DNA of 48,257 nucleotides from Oscillibacter sp. GTDB taxonomy: Bacteria; Bacillota; Clostridia; Oscillospirales; Oscillospiraceae. A program made the translations under genes and the position numbers. Each line of letters starts with the position of its first letter. Position 1 is the first letter of the stretch. The notes under the pieces were generated by a model. That model made no database searches. It saw only the letters and a list, made by a program, of their open reading frames with translations, and was not told the origin of the DNA. This document shows, one piece after another, positions 41,898-48,257 of the stretch. The stretch covers positions 1 through 48,257 of the forward strand of contig JAAVYM010000003.1 in NCBI GenBank assembly GCA_022791135.1, read 5' to 3'.

Positions 41898-41913
41898 CCC
41901 GTCCCGGGACGGG
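41898..41913. repeat. 16-bp perfect palindrome between lacI-type and carboxypeptidase genes
   Basis: CCCGTCCCGGGACGGG has a central CG, as LacI-type operators do. It lies 72 bp before the carboxypeptidase start. It could equally be the hairpin of a weak terminator. Confidence 0.3.
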
Positions 41914-41969
41914 TCATGAATGTCCCCTTTTGCACATAAGATGCAGAGAAATAGCAAAGGGGGATCGTC

Positions 41970-43091
41970 ATGAAAAAAACAATTGCGCTGCTGTGCGCGG
42001 TACTGCTGCTGACCTCCGGCGCACGTGCGGTGGAGGTTTCCGCGCCCTCGGCCATCCTGATGGAAAAAGAGACGGGGACCGTCCTGTTTGCCAAGGACGA
42101 GCACAAGCAGCTGGAACCCGCCAGCGTCACGAAGGTGATGACGCTGCTGCTGACGATGGAGGCCATCGACCGGGGCCAGCTGAGCTATGACACCACGATC
42201 ACGGCCTCGCCCCACGCCTGCTCCATGGGCGGGTCCCAGATCTGGCTGAAGGAGAACGAGCAGCTCAGCGTCAGCGACATGCTGAAGGCGGTCTGCGTCG
42301 TCTCCGCCAACGACTGCGCAGTGGCCCTGGCGGAGGCGGTAGCGGGGAGCGAGGATTCCTTTGTAGAGCGGATGAACCAGCGGGCGTCGGAGCTGGGGAT
42401 GAAGGACACGGTTTTCAAAAATGCCACGGGCCTGCCGGCGGCGGGGCATGTCACCTCGGCATATGACATTGCCCTGATGAGCCGGGAGCTGGTGCTGCAT
42501 CACCCGGATATCCGGCAGTACACGACGATTTGGATGGATACCCTCCGAAACGGGGAGTCCCAGCTGGTGAACACGAACCGCCTGGTCCGCTTTTACGAGG
42601 GAGCCACGGGGTTGAAAACGGGTTCCACGGACAGCGCTCTCTACTGCCTCTCCGCCACAGCGGAGCGGGACGGCATGGAGCTGATTGCGGTCATCATGAA
42701 GGGGGCGACCTCCGCCCAGCGCTTTGAGGACGCCCAGGCTCTGCTGAACCACGGTTTCGCGTCCTACGCCCTGCGCCGGATTGTTCCCGAGGGTCCTCTT
42801 CCGCCGGTTCCGGTGGAGCTGGGCGCCCAGGCCACGGTTCAGCCGGTGCTGGGGGAGGGGAGCGCCCTGCTGCTGGAGAAGGGCAAGGCAGGGGATCTGA
42901 GCCAATCGGTGACGCTGGAGGAGCGGGTGTCCGCGCCCGTGGCGCTGGGGGACCGCCTGGGGACGCTGCACGTATCCTCCGGCGGGGAAGTGGTCTCGGA
43001 GATTCCCCTTCTGGCGGGGGAAGAGGTCCCCAGGGTCACCTATGGCCAGATGCTCACCCGGATGCTGAAGCTTGCCTGCCTGGCAGGCTGA
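41970..43091 (+). CDS. D-alanyl-D-alanine carboxypeptidase (low-molecular-weight PBP, DacF type)
   Basis: This 373-residue protein has a signal peptide (about residues 1-22) and all three penicillin-binding motifs: SVTK (nucleophile serine 52, lysine 55), SAN (112-114) and KTG (216-218). It trims the terminal D-alanine of peptidoglycan stem peptides outside the membrane. The C-terminal beta-domain (about 270-365) and the short hydrophobic end (LKLACLAG) fit the DacF/PBP5 layout, though the end is too short to be a clear anchor. AAAGGGGG precedes ATG 41970. It is 104 nt behind the LacI-type gene and may be transcribed separately. Confidence 0.92.
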   Translation: MKKTIALLCAVLLLTSGARAVEVSAPSAILMEKETGTVLFAKDEHKQLEPASVTKVMTLLLTMEAIDRGQLSYDTTITASPHACSMGGSQIWLKENEQLSVSDMLKAVCVVSANDCAVALAEAVAGSEDSFVERMNQRASELGMKDTVFKNATGLPAAGHVTSAYDIALMSRELVLHHPDIRQYTTIWMDTLRNGESQLVNTNRLVRFYEGATGLKTGSTDSALYCLSATAERDGMELIAVIMKGATSAQRFEDAQALLNHGFASYALRRIVPEGPLPPVPVELGAQATVQPVLGEGSALLLEKGKAGDLSQSVTLEERVSAPVALGDRLGTLHVSSGGEVVSEIPLLAGEEVPRVTYGQMLTRMLKLACLAG

Positions 43092-43153
43092 CGGCCGGGG
43101 GAAATCCGGCGGTTCGAGCCGCCGCGACAGATTTCTTTCGCAGGACGTGCTAT

Positions 43154-43189
43154 ACTCCAGCCTGATGGGAACATCGGGCTGGAGTTTTT
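43154..43189 (+). terminator. Terminator of the carboxypeptidase gene, overlapping a possible promoter
   Basis: ACTCCAGCCTGATG (43154-43167) pairs with CATCGGGCTGGAGT (43172-43185) with one wobble, then TTTTT. TGCTATACT at 43148-43156 is an extended -10 box that overlaps the first bases of the stem; no convincing -35 lies upstream. Confidence 0.75.
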
Positions 43190-43215
43190 CCGCCAAAGAA
43201 AGGATGGTACATAGC

Positions 43216-44391
43216 ATGTCGGAGTTTTTGGAATTGTACGAGCTGCGGCGGTTTCTCCCCCTGCCCTATGAAGCGGCGGCGGCTCCCCGGCTGAAGATGG
43301 CCCAGGACAAGCTGCAAGGGGAGCGTCCGGCCTGGGTGAGCCTGCCGGGGGAGGGAACGGCGCTGCTGCGGCTGCACACTCTGGCGGAGAGCATCCTGGC
43401 CCAAGGGCAGACGTTGCTGGTGGTGGAGGATGGGGTCCTCCGCTCCGGGGTGGAGGGCGTAGCGGGGTGCTTAGGGGCTGCGAGCGGGCAGGTCCGCCTG
43501 CTCAGCGGCCTTCCCCGGGAGGAGGAACTGCGCCAGGCCCTGGCACTGGCGGAGTGTCAAGATGTTGTACTTTACACAGCGGAGGGGGAGGACACCCCGG
43601 CCTTCCGCCTGCTCCGCCAGGTTCTGATGAAGCGCTACGGTGGGGAGGCAGGCCGGCGCCTGCTGCTGGCGGAGAATTTGGGAACCGGCGGGCGGAGCGG
43701 CTTCGGCCTGCTCACGGCGGCGGGGCTGCTGCCCATGGCGGTGCTGGGCGTGGACCTGGGGGCGCTGCTGTGCGGCGCGGTGAGGATGATGGAGCGGTGC
43801 AGGGCGGCCACGTTTGAAAACCCCGCCTGGCGCTACGCCGCCGTCCGCCGCCAGCTCTGCCGTTCCGGCTTCACGGTGGAGCTGTTGTGCGGCTGGGACG
43901 CGGCTCTGCGACCGCTGCTGGAGTGGGCGAAGGGGCTGTTTGCCGCCGCGGAGGGGAAGGAGCGCAGGACGCTGTTCCCGGTGGTGGTGGACTACAGCCG
44001 GGACTTCCGCTCCCTGGGCCAGTGCCTTCAAGACGGTCCCCGGCTGTTTTTTGAAACGGTGGTCCGCCTGGATGCTGCCGGAGACGGAGAAACCGGCCTG
44101 ACCCGCCTCCGGGAAGCGGTCATGGAGGGGACGCTTCTGTCCCACACGGAGCACGGCGTGCCGAACCTGATCCTGCGTCCCGGCGGAGCGGACGCGGCGT
44201 CCCTGGGCGGGCTGATCTACTTTTTTCAGTATGCTTGCGGCCTTTCCGCCTGTCTGCTGGACGCGGACCCGGCGGCCCGCCCCGGGGTAGAGGCGTGCGA
44301 AGGACGGATTCGCTCCCTGTTTCCTCCGGCCTGGGAGGAATTAGAAGAGGGTCCAGCCCGGGAGCGTCCGGTCCCGGCAGGGATTCTGTGA
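43216..44391 (+). CDS. Glucose-6-phosphate-isomerase-like protein lacking phosphate-binding motifs
   Basis: This 391-residue protein keeps clear Pgi landmarks: GGRSGFGLLTAAGLLPMAVLGVDLGALL (from about residue 158), FPVVVDYSRDFRSLGQCLQDGPRLFFETVV, GTLLSHTEHGVPNLI and RPGVEA. It retains the glutamate of FETVV and the histidine of SHTEHG. The usual IGIGGSYLGA loop is replaced by VVEDGVLRSGVEG, the SKSGTTTE phosphate loop by YTAEGEDTPA, and the C-terminal QPGVEAYK by RPGVEACE, which removes the active-site lysine. It is also shorter than typical Pgi (about 450). It is probably not a working isomerase; a regulatory or altered-substrate role is possible. AAAGGA lies upstream of ATG 43216. Confidence 0.75.
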   Translation: MSEFLELYELRRFLPLPYEAAAAPRLKMAQDKLQGERPAWVSLPGEGTALLRLHTLAESILAQGQTLLVVEDGVLRSGVEGVAGCLGAASGQVRLLSGLPREEELRQALALAECQDVVLYTAEGEDTPAFRLLRQVLMKRYGGEAGRRLLLAENLGTGGRSGFGLLTAAGLLPMAVLGVDLGALLCGAVRMMERCRAATFENPAWRYAAVRRQLCRSGFTVELLCGWDAALRPLLEWAKGLFAAAEGKERRTLFPVVVDYSRDFRSLGQCLQDGPRLFFETVVRLDAAGDGETGLTRLREAVMEGTLLSHTEHGVPNLILRPGGADAASLGGLIYFFQYACGLSACLLDADPAARPGVEACEGRIRSLFPPAWEELEEGPARERPVPAGIL

Positions 44392-44417
44392 ACAATTGTC
44401 AAATTTGGTTTTATGCA

Positions 44418-44446
44418 TTGTTTTTTTTCCGGAAGTGTGGTATGGT
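44418..44446 (+). promoter_or_regulatory. Promoter of the P-loop gene
   Basis: TTGTTT (44418-44423), 17-bp spacer, TATGGT (44441-44446) preceded by TGG (extended -10). The predicted start, about 44453, coincides with the first base of the inverted repeat below. Confidence 0.65.
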
Positions 44447-44451
44447 TAATC

Positions 44452-44576
44452 CAGGCCCTATTTGAAAAATGGCGGAGCGCCGGTCCGAGGCGGTTTTCCG
44501 GCGGGCGCGGCAGCTTCCCAGGGGACCGGTCCGCCAAAAACGGCGCGGCGTTTCGATGTTTTTCAAATAGGGCCTG
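44452..44576. repeat. Long inverted repeat forming the 5' leader of the P-loop gene
   Basis: CAGGCCCTATTTGAAAAA (44452-44469) and TTTTTCAAATAGGGCCTG (44559-44576) are perfect 18-bp reverse complements, 89 nt apart. Inside, GGCGGA and CCGGTCC pair with GGACCGG and TCCGCC. In RNA this would close the leader from +1 to about 37 nt before the start codon. As DNA it resembles the ends of a small non-autonomous repeat. Confidence 0.75.
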
Positions 44577-44613
44577 AGGTTCACGCAATTAAAAATGACA
44601 GGAGTGTTTTACT

Positions 44614-45024
44614 ATGGTCAGATTGATTATGGGCATGAAGGGTTCCGGCAAAACCAAGCAGCTCATTGAACTGATTAACAACGCGGCGAAGGACGAGCCG
44701 GGCAATGTGGTATGCATTGAGGCCAACCGCAACATGACCTACGATATCCACTATCACATCCGCCTGATCGACGCGCATGAATACAAACTCAACAGCTACG
44801 ACCTGCTTCAGGGCTTTATCAGCGGCCTTCACGCGGGCAACTACGACATTTCCCACATGTTTATCGACAATTTCTGCAAGATCGTGGGCAGGGAAGTGGA
44901 TGGCGAGACGGAGCGCTTCCTGAGCTGGCTGGACAATTTCGGCGAGCGGAACAACATCAAGTTCACGGTCACCATCAGCGCGGACCCCGCCCAGGCCACC
45001 GAGGGGATGCAGCGTTACCTGTAA
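44614..45024 (+). CDS. Small P-loop NTPase-like protein
   Basis: This 136-residue protein begins with a Walker A motif almost at its start (MGMKGSGKTKQL, residues 6-17). A weak Walker B-like strand is HMFIDNF (near residue 88), and the C-terminal helix/strand pattern is RNNIKFTVTISAD. Similar short clostridial ATP-binding proteins exist; I recall some mislabelled as PilT, which this is not, since it lacks the secretion-ATPase core. It is small for a complete NTPase and may bind rather than hydrolyse nucleotide. AGGAG at about 44600 supports ATG 44614. It is a single-gene unit with its own promoter, structured leader and terminator, suggesting steady or strong expression. Confidence 0.7.
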   Translation: MVRLIMGMKGSGKTKQLIELINNAAKDEPGNVVCIEANRNMTYDIHYHIRLIDAHEYKLNSYDLLQGFISGLHAGNYDISHMFIDNFCKIVGREVDGETERFLSWLDNFGERNNIKFTVTISADPAQATEGMQRYL

Positions 45025-45053
45025 GAGAGAACCGCAAATCAGACGAAAAAGAG

Positions 45054-45082
45054 CCGCTGTTCAGCCGGAACAGCGGTTTTTT
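45054..45082 (+). terminator. Terminator of the P-loop gene
   Basis: CCGCTGTTC (45054-45062) pairs with GAACAGCGG (45068-45076), followed by six T (45077-45082). Confidence 0.85.
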
Positions 45083-45163
45083 CATGCCTTTGCGGCGGAA
45101 GGATCCGCGCCGGAAAAATTCCGCTCATCGTGTGCGGAGCGAAATTCCGGCAGAGGAAGGCGT

Positions 45164-45191
45164 AGGCGGCCGTCCGGAAGGACAGCCGCCT
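45164..45191 (-). terminator. Possible terminator of the minus-strand SLH gene
   Basis: AGGCGGCCGTCC (45164-45175) and GGACAGCCGCCT (45180-45191) pair with one mismatch. There is no T-run on the minus strand, so this is weak. Nothing else is seen between 45083 and 45308. Confidence 0.3.
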
Positions 45192-45308
45192 GAAAACGGG
45201 ACCCCGTTGGAAAGAAGGCTCCCGAAGGGCGCTTTGGGGTTTGACCAACAGGTTTTCATATATTTGACGAACTGAGAAATCAGCGCCCGGCGGCATGTGC
45301 TCCGGGGG

Positions 45309-46796
45309 TCAGGGCATAGCCTCCAGCACCTCCGGGAGGGTGTGGTTCAGGTCGGAAAGGCAGAGGTGCCCGCCGCCGAAGAGGCGGGCCAGCTGAATCC
45401 GCTCCGCGATGGACTGCCCGTTGAGATACCAGATGACGGAGGTTCCCCGGCTCAGGTAGGCGCAGGCATAGCGGCTGGAGTAGTGGCTTGCGGCCCCCTG
45501 CTCGGCCAGGTACTCGGTCAAATCCTCTCCGCTGACAGGGGTGGAGGTTTCCCCGTCCCAGTCCGAGCCGGTGGAGGTGAGGAACAGGGTCAGCTTGTTG
45601 GCGTCCACCACGCCGCGGAGGCGGCTCAGGCCGTAGTAAATGCGCTCCAGCGGTTCCAGCGGGGCGGCGAAACGTTCCCCGGCGCGGTCCGCCCGCTGGG
45701 TGACCCGGAGGACCAGGCGGTCGGCAAGTCCGCCCAGGGCGGCGTAATCGTAGCCGGAGATGACGCCCTTCCAGGAGGAGGCCTCCGCCGCGATGAAGAG
45801 TAGCCGCTCCCCCAGCCCCTCCCGCAGCAGGCGGGCGGCGCCGGTCAGGGTTTTGCTCTGCGTGTTGTTGGTCAGTCCGGAGATGTCCAGGAACAACCCC
45901 TCATAGCCCCCGTCCTTCACCGCCTGGAGCAGCACCGCCGCCAGCTTTTCCTCGTCGTTTTCCCGGAGGTGGTAATCGGTTCCGGAGACGTAGAGCAGCG
46001 GCTTGGCCCCGGCGGAGGAGACGGCGGAGCAGATGGCCTTCACCTCGTCCGCCCCCAGCAGGGAGGTCAGCTGAGGCGCTCCGTTATAAGCCAGCTTGGC
46101 GGCGGCGACGCCCACGGCCTCATAGCCCTTCAGCCCCGGCAGGCCCTCCGCCGAGGTAGCCACGCCGATACGGCTGACGGTGCCGCTGCGCAGCTTGTCG
46201 TGCAGGCGCATGAGGATGACGGCGGCCTGTTCCCGGGTGACATGGCCCTCGGGGGAGAAGGCGGTGACGGAAGTGCCGTCCATCAGCCCCAGGCCGTAGG
46301 CCATGATGATATAGCCATTGTTGGACCGGATGTCCTGGAAGGGGAGGGGCATATCCTGGATCAGTCCGGCAATGCTGCCATAGCCCAGGGCGCGGACCAG
46401 CATGGCGGCGGCTTCGCTGCGGGTGATGAGGCTGTCGGGGCGGAAGCTGCCGTCCTGGCTGGTAATTGCCCCCTGGTGGTAGGCGGTCTCCACCACGCCG
46501 GCATACCATGCCTTTTCCGGGACATCCTCGTAGATAGACCGGGCGGGAGCTGCGGGTTTCCAGCCGAAGAGGCGGCTGAGCACGACCAAAAACTCCGCAC
46601 GGGACATCTCCTTGCCCACGCCGAAGCTGCCGTCCGATTCTGCGTAGAAATATTTCAGGGCGATGCAGCGGTCAATGTCCTCCTTTGCCCAGAAGTCCTC
46701 CGGCACGTCGGAGAGGGCGGCGGCGGGGGCGGACAGCCCGCACGCCAGCAGGGCGCACAGCATAAGGCAGGATAGGACCTTTTGCAGACGTTTCAT
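45309..46796 (-). CDS. SLH-domain surface protein with degenerate GH18-like domain
   Basis: This 495-residue protein has a signal peptide (about residues 1-27) and three SLH domains: LSDVPEDFWAKEDIDRCIAL, IYEDVPEKAWYAGVVETAYH and FQDIRSNNGYIIMAYGLGL, spanning about 28-205. The rest reads as a TIM barrel similar to the GH18-like hydrolases of spore and cell-wall proteins. Its catalytic strand is GYEGLFLDISGL, where active GH18 enzymes have DGxxxDxE; the proton-donor glutamate is a serine here. It is therefore likely a surface-bound glycan-binding protein rather than a hydrolase. AAGGAG precedes ATG 46796 and a near-consensus promoter lies upstream. The gene stands alone on its strand. Confidence 0.8.
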   Translation of the reverse strand: MKRLQKVLSCLMLCALLACGLSAPAAALSDVPEDFWAKEDIDRCIALKYFYAESDGSFGVGKEMSRAEFLVVLSRLFGWKPAAPARSIYEDVPEKAWYAGVVETAYHQGAITSQDGSFRPDSLITRSEAAAMLVRALGYGSIAGLIQDMPLPFQDIRSNNGYIIMAYGLGLMDGTSVTAFSPEGHVTREQAAVILMRLHDKLRSGTVSRIGVATSAEGLPGLKGYEAVGVAAAKLAYNGAPQLTSLLGADEVKAICSAVSSAGAKPLLYVSGTDYHLRENDEEKLAAVLLQAVKDGGYEGLFLDISGLTNNTQSKTLTGAARLLREGLGERLLFIAAEASSWKGVISGYDYAALGGLADRLVLRVTQRADRAGERFAAPLEPLERIYYGLSRLRGVVDANKLTLFLTSTGSDWDGETSTPVSGEDLTEYLAEQGAASHYSSRYACAYLSRGTSVIWYLNGQSIAERIQLARLFGGGHLCLSDLNHTLPEVLEAMP

Positions 46797-46832
46797 TCTG
46801 TTCAGCTCCTTGTAATATGGAATGGTTAGCCT

Positions 46833-46861
46833 ATTCTAGCAGATTTTTTCCCGCCCGTCAA
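46833..46861 (-). promoter_or_regulatory. Promoter of the SLH/GH18-like gene
   Basis: Read on the minus strand: TTGACG (46861-46856), 17-bp spacer, TAGAAT (46838-46833), 37 nt before the start codon. Confidence 0.75.
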
Positions 46862-47056
46862 ATGGAGGGGTGAATCCACCCGTCCGCCCCTGCACGGCGG
46901 CCGCCAGATTTTCAAAGCCTTGCGAAACGGCCCAAGGAGATAAGCCGGCATGCTGGCTGGCATTGCCAGCGCTGCGGACCGGCGGCAAAAGGGCGAGCGG
47001 AATGGAAGACCGGGGCGAAGCATAGGCGGAATTTGGGGAAAAGGCGAAAAAAAGCC
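46862..47056. other. Divergent intergenic region
   Basis: Between the minus-strand SLH promoter and the MerR promoter I see only short inverted repeats (for example CTGGC/GCCAG near 46955-46969) and no gene. Confidence 0.5.
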
Positions 47057-47087
47057 TTGACATAGAGTCCGCTCCAAGGAGTATGCT
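47057..47087 (+). promoter_or_regulatory. MerR-type promoter with 19-bp spacer
   Basis: TTGACA (47057-47062) and TATGCT (47082-47087) are separated by 19 bp. The spacer holds an imperfect dyad, TAGAGT...GCTCCA. An overlong spacer with a dyad between the boxes is the hallmark of promoters that MerR-family activators bind and untwist. The regulated gene directly downstream is the MerR gene itself, so autoregulation is likely. Confidence 0.75.
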
Positions 47088-47116
47088 GAGGAAAACGTGG
47101 CCGGAGGAGGACGGGT

Positions 47117-47497
47117 ATGACGATTTCGGAAGTGAGCAGGAAGTATGAGCTTTCCGCCGACACGCTGCGGTATTATGAGCGCATCGGGCTGATTCCGCCG
47201 GTGCCCCGGAGCAGCAGCGGCTTGCGGGATTATGATGCGGCCTCCCTGGGATGGGTGGAGCTGATCAAGTGCATGCGGGCCGCCGGGGTGAGCATTGAGG
47301 CGCTGATTGAGTACAGCCGCCTGTTCCAGCGGGGGGAGGAGACGATGGAAGAGCGCAAGGCCCTGCTGGTGGAGCAGCGGCGGCAGCTCTTGACGCGGAT
47401 GGAGGATATGCAGCGGTCTCTGGACCGTCTGGACCAAAAGATTGCGAATTACGAACAGGGGCTGGCCCGCAAGGATCGGGAGCTGCGGGGACGGTGA
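47117..47497 (+). CDS. MerR-family transcriptional regulator
   Basis: This 126-residue protein has the MerR winged helix-turn-helix at the N terminus (TISEVSRKYELSADTLRYYERIGLIPPVPRS, residues 2-32, with the conserved LRYYE) and SGLRDYDAASLGWVELIKCMRAAGVS. It ends with the long dimerisation coiled coil (about 75-120). No cysteine cluster for metal binding is seen; the single cysteine lies in the IKCMRAAG helix. It resembles the subgroup that senses electrophiles or small organics and controls reductases. GAGGAGGA precedes ATG 47117. Its own promoter has the 19-bp spacer expected of its target site. Confidence 0.9.
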   Translation: MTISEVSRKYELSADTLRYYERIGLIPPVPRSSSGLRDYDAASLGWVELIKCMRAAGVSIEALIEYSRLFQRGEETMEERKALLVEQRRQLLTRMEDMQRSLDRLDQKIANYEQGLARKDRELRGR

Positions 47498-47611
47498 CGA
47501 AATCTCCCCCAAAATGGGGAAAGGCCTTCCGGGAGGGGCCTGCAAAGCGGCCGCAGCTTCGTCTGCGCGCCCGGCCGGCAGCTTTTGATCCGGGATAGTC
47601 CGGCGCCGGGG

Positions 47612-47636
47612 AAACGGCTTCCGGGCCGCCGTTTTT
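47612..47636 (+). terminator. Probable terminator of the merR-type gene
   Basis: AAACGGC (47612-47618) pairs with GCCGTTT (47628-47634), followed by further T to 47636. The stem is short but placed 115 nt after the stop. Otherwise the 325-nt gap 47498-47822 holds only minor hairpins (for example CCCCAAAATGGGG near 47510) and the promoter below. Confidence 0.5.
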
Positions 47637-47718
47637 GGCGGAATGCACAGCGCGCTCCGGCGTTGACGGGGCGGGATTTTCGGTCCTGCCATTTTTTTCA
47701 CAAGAGGCATTTTGACTC

Positions 47719-47747
47719 TTGCTTTTTGAGAGGAAAGCGGGTATATT
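47719..47747 (+). promoter_or_regulatory. Promoter of the last gene
   Basis: TTGCTT (47719-47724), 17-bp spacer, TATATT (47742-47747). A closer -35 match, TTGACT at 47712-47717, is too far from this -10 box. Confidence 0.5.
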
Positions 47748-47822
47748 AGTAGCGTACGTGCAGCGAACCCGCCGCTCCGCCGAGCGGGAACGTTTTTAAG
47801 AACTCATCAAGGAGGAACTGTT

Positions 47823-48257
47823 ATGTCTACGAAAGCCTATTACCCCAGAACCGAAATCGGACCCGGCAAGGTTGGGTTCTCCAAGACCCGCTCCATCATT
47901 GAGGCCCCCTTCTATGGCAATAACGTCGTGAAAATCAACTCCCTCCGGGAAGCCTATGATATGGCGAAGAACTCCCCCGGCACCGTCGTCACCGATATGC
48001 CCGTATACCGGGGCGAGGAGTTCGGCCTGGAGCCGGACGCGAAGGTGCTGCTGTTTAACGACGGTTCCATCACCGGCCGCTATGCCGCCGCCCGCCGCAT
48101 CACCGGCAAGCCCGGCGTGGACACCACCGCCCTGGACAAGATCGTCATGGACGCCGTGTACGTCACCCGCTGGAAGACCATGTACCACGCTGAGGTTTTT
48201 ATCGGCCTGGACCCCGAGTTTATGGTCAAGGCGCACCTGCTCATCCCCGAGGGGGAG
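47823..48257 (+). CDS. Unrecognised protein, 5' part (weak PEP-carboxykinase-like pattern)
   Basis: The first 145 codons of a gene that runs out of the window. A strong AAGGAGGA (47809-47816) and promoter support ATG 47823. Codon choice is strongly biased (AAG, ATC, GTC, CTG), which suggests high expression. I do not recognise the family with confidence. The segment VFIGLDPEFMVKAHLLIPEGE loosely recalls the GADPEYRLPVRVITE region of ATP-dependent phosphoenolpyruvate carboxykinases, and the preceding VLLFNDGSITGRYAAARRITG would then belong to the N-terminal domain. No nucleotide-binding loop is reached before the window ends, so this remains a guess. No signal peptide; probably a cytosolic enzyme. 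Confidence 0.55.
   Translation, partial: MSTKAYYPRTEIGPGKVGFSKTRSIIEAPFYGNNVVKINSLREAYDMAKNSPGTVVTDMPVYRGEEFGLEPDAKVLLFNDGSITGRYAAARRITGKPGVDTTALDKIVMDAVYVTRWKTMYHAEVFIGLDPEFMVKAHLLIPEGE

Noticed and set aside
45039-45296. Small minus-strand frame after the P-loop gene
   Set aside because: Overlaps the terminator; no ribosome site or conserved pattern.
1-48257. tRNA, rRNA, insertion sequences, phage genes, CRISPR arrays
   Set aside because: None recognised on either strand by eye. A tRNA or covariance-model scan could still find small RNAs missed here.

Overview
The window is GC-rich (about 60%) DNA with strong GGAGG-type ribosome binding sites, TTGACA/TATAAT-type promoters, S-layer homology (SLH) proteins, Gram-positive lipoprotein signals and no outer-membrane proteins. 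This fits a high-GC gut Clostridia member of the Oscillospiraceae/Oscillibacter type. That assignment is inferred from gene style; there is no rRNA or tRNA gene to fix it. Both ends cut a gene.

Region 1 (1-9.9 kb) is transport. A TAXI-type TRAP uptake system (receptor end plus fused permease) is followed by a sialidase-like propeller protein without a signal peptide, a small VOC protein and an AEC-family permease. A complete ABC importer of the AfuABC/FbpABC type follows: lipoprotein receptor, double permease, ATPase. In both systems a hairpin separates receptor and permease genes.

Region 2 (9.9-29.7 kb) is the centrepiece: a one-direction run of 14 genes ending in a strong terminator. It starts with an AT-rich promoter and a ~500-nt hairpin-rich leader. 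A coiled-coil protein comes first, then a Gram-positive Pel-type polysaccharide machine: a PelD c-di-GMP receptor fused to a degenerate PelX-like epimerase, PelE, PelF and PelG. A large unrecognised membrane protein and a membrane-anchored PelA-like (DUF2194-type) protein follow. The run continues with DUF2304, two glycosyltransferases, two DUF4874/DUF4832 paralogs, a Stealth-type sugar-phosphate transferase and a Wzx-like flippase. Synthesis, c-di-GMP gating, export and a possible phosphodiester modification are therefore encoded together.

Region 3 (29.7-37.3 kb) holds a secreted SLH protein with a DEPGQP repeat and RCC1-like repeats. Next is a 1,354-residue protein that joins an ECF-type sigma factor through one membrane segment to a very large proline-rich, Ig-like ectodomain.

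Region 4 (37.4-40.7 kb) has a convergent amidohydrolase, then a graveyard of fragments: FecR domain, surface-repeat protein, leucine-rich repeat, NHL repeat and a CHASE2-adenylate cyclase.

Region 5 (40.7-48.3 kb) has a LacI-family regulator, a D-Ala-D-Ala carboxypeptidase, a glucose-6-phosphate-isomerase-like protein that has lost its phosphate-binding motifs, and a P-loop protein whose leader carries a long inverted repeat. It continues with an SLH protein with a degenerate GH18-like domain (minus strand), a MerR regulator with a 19-bp-spacer promoter, and the start of an unrecognised gene.
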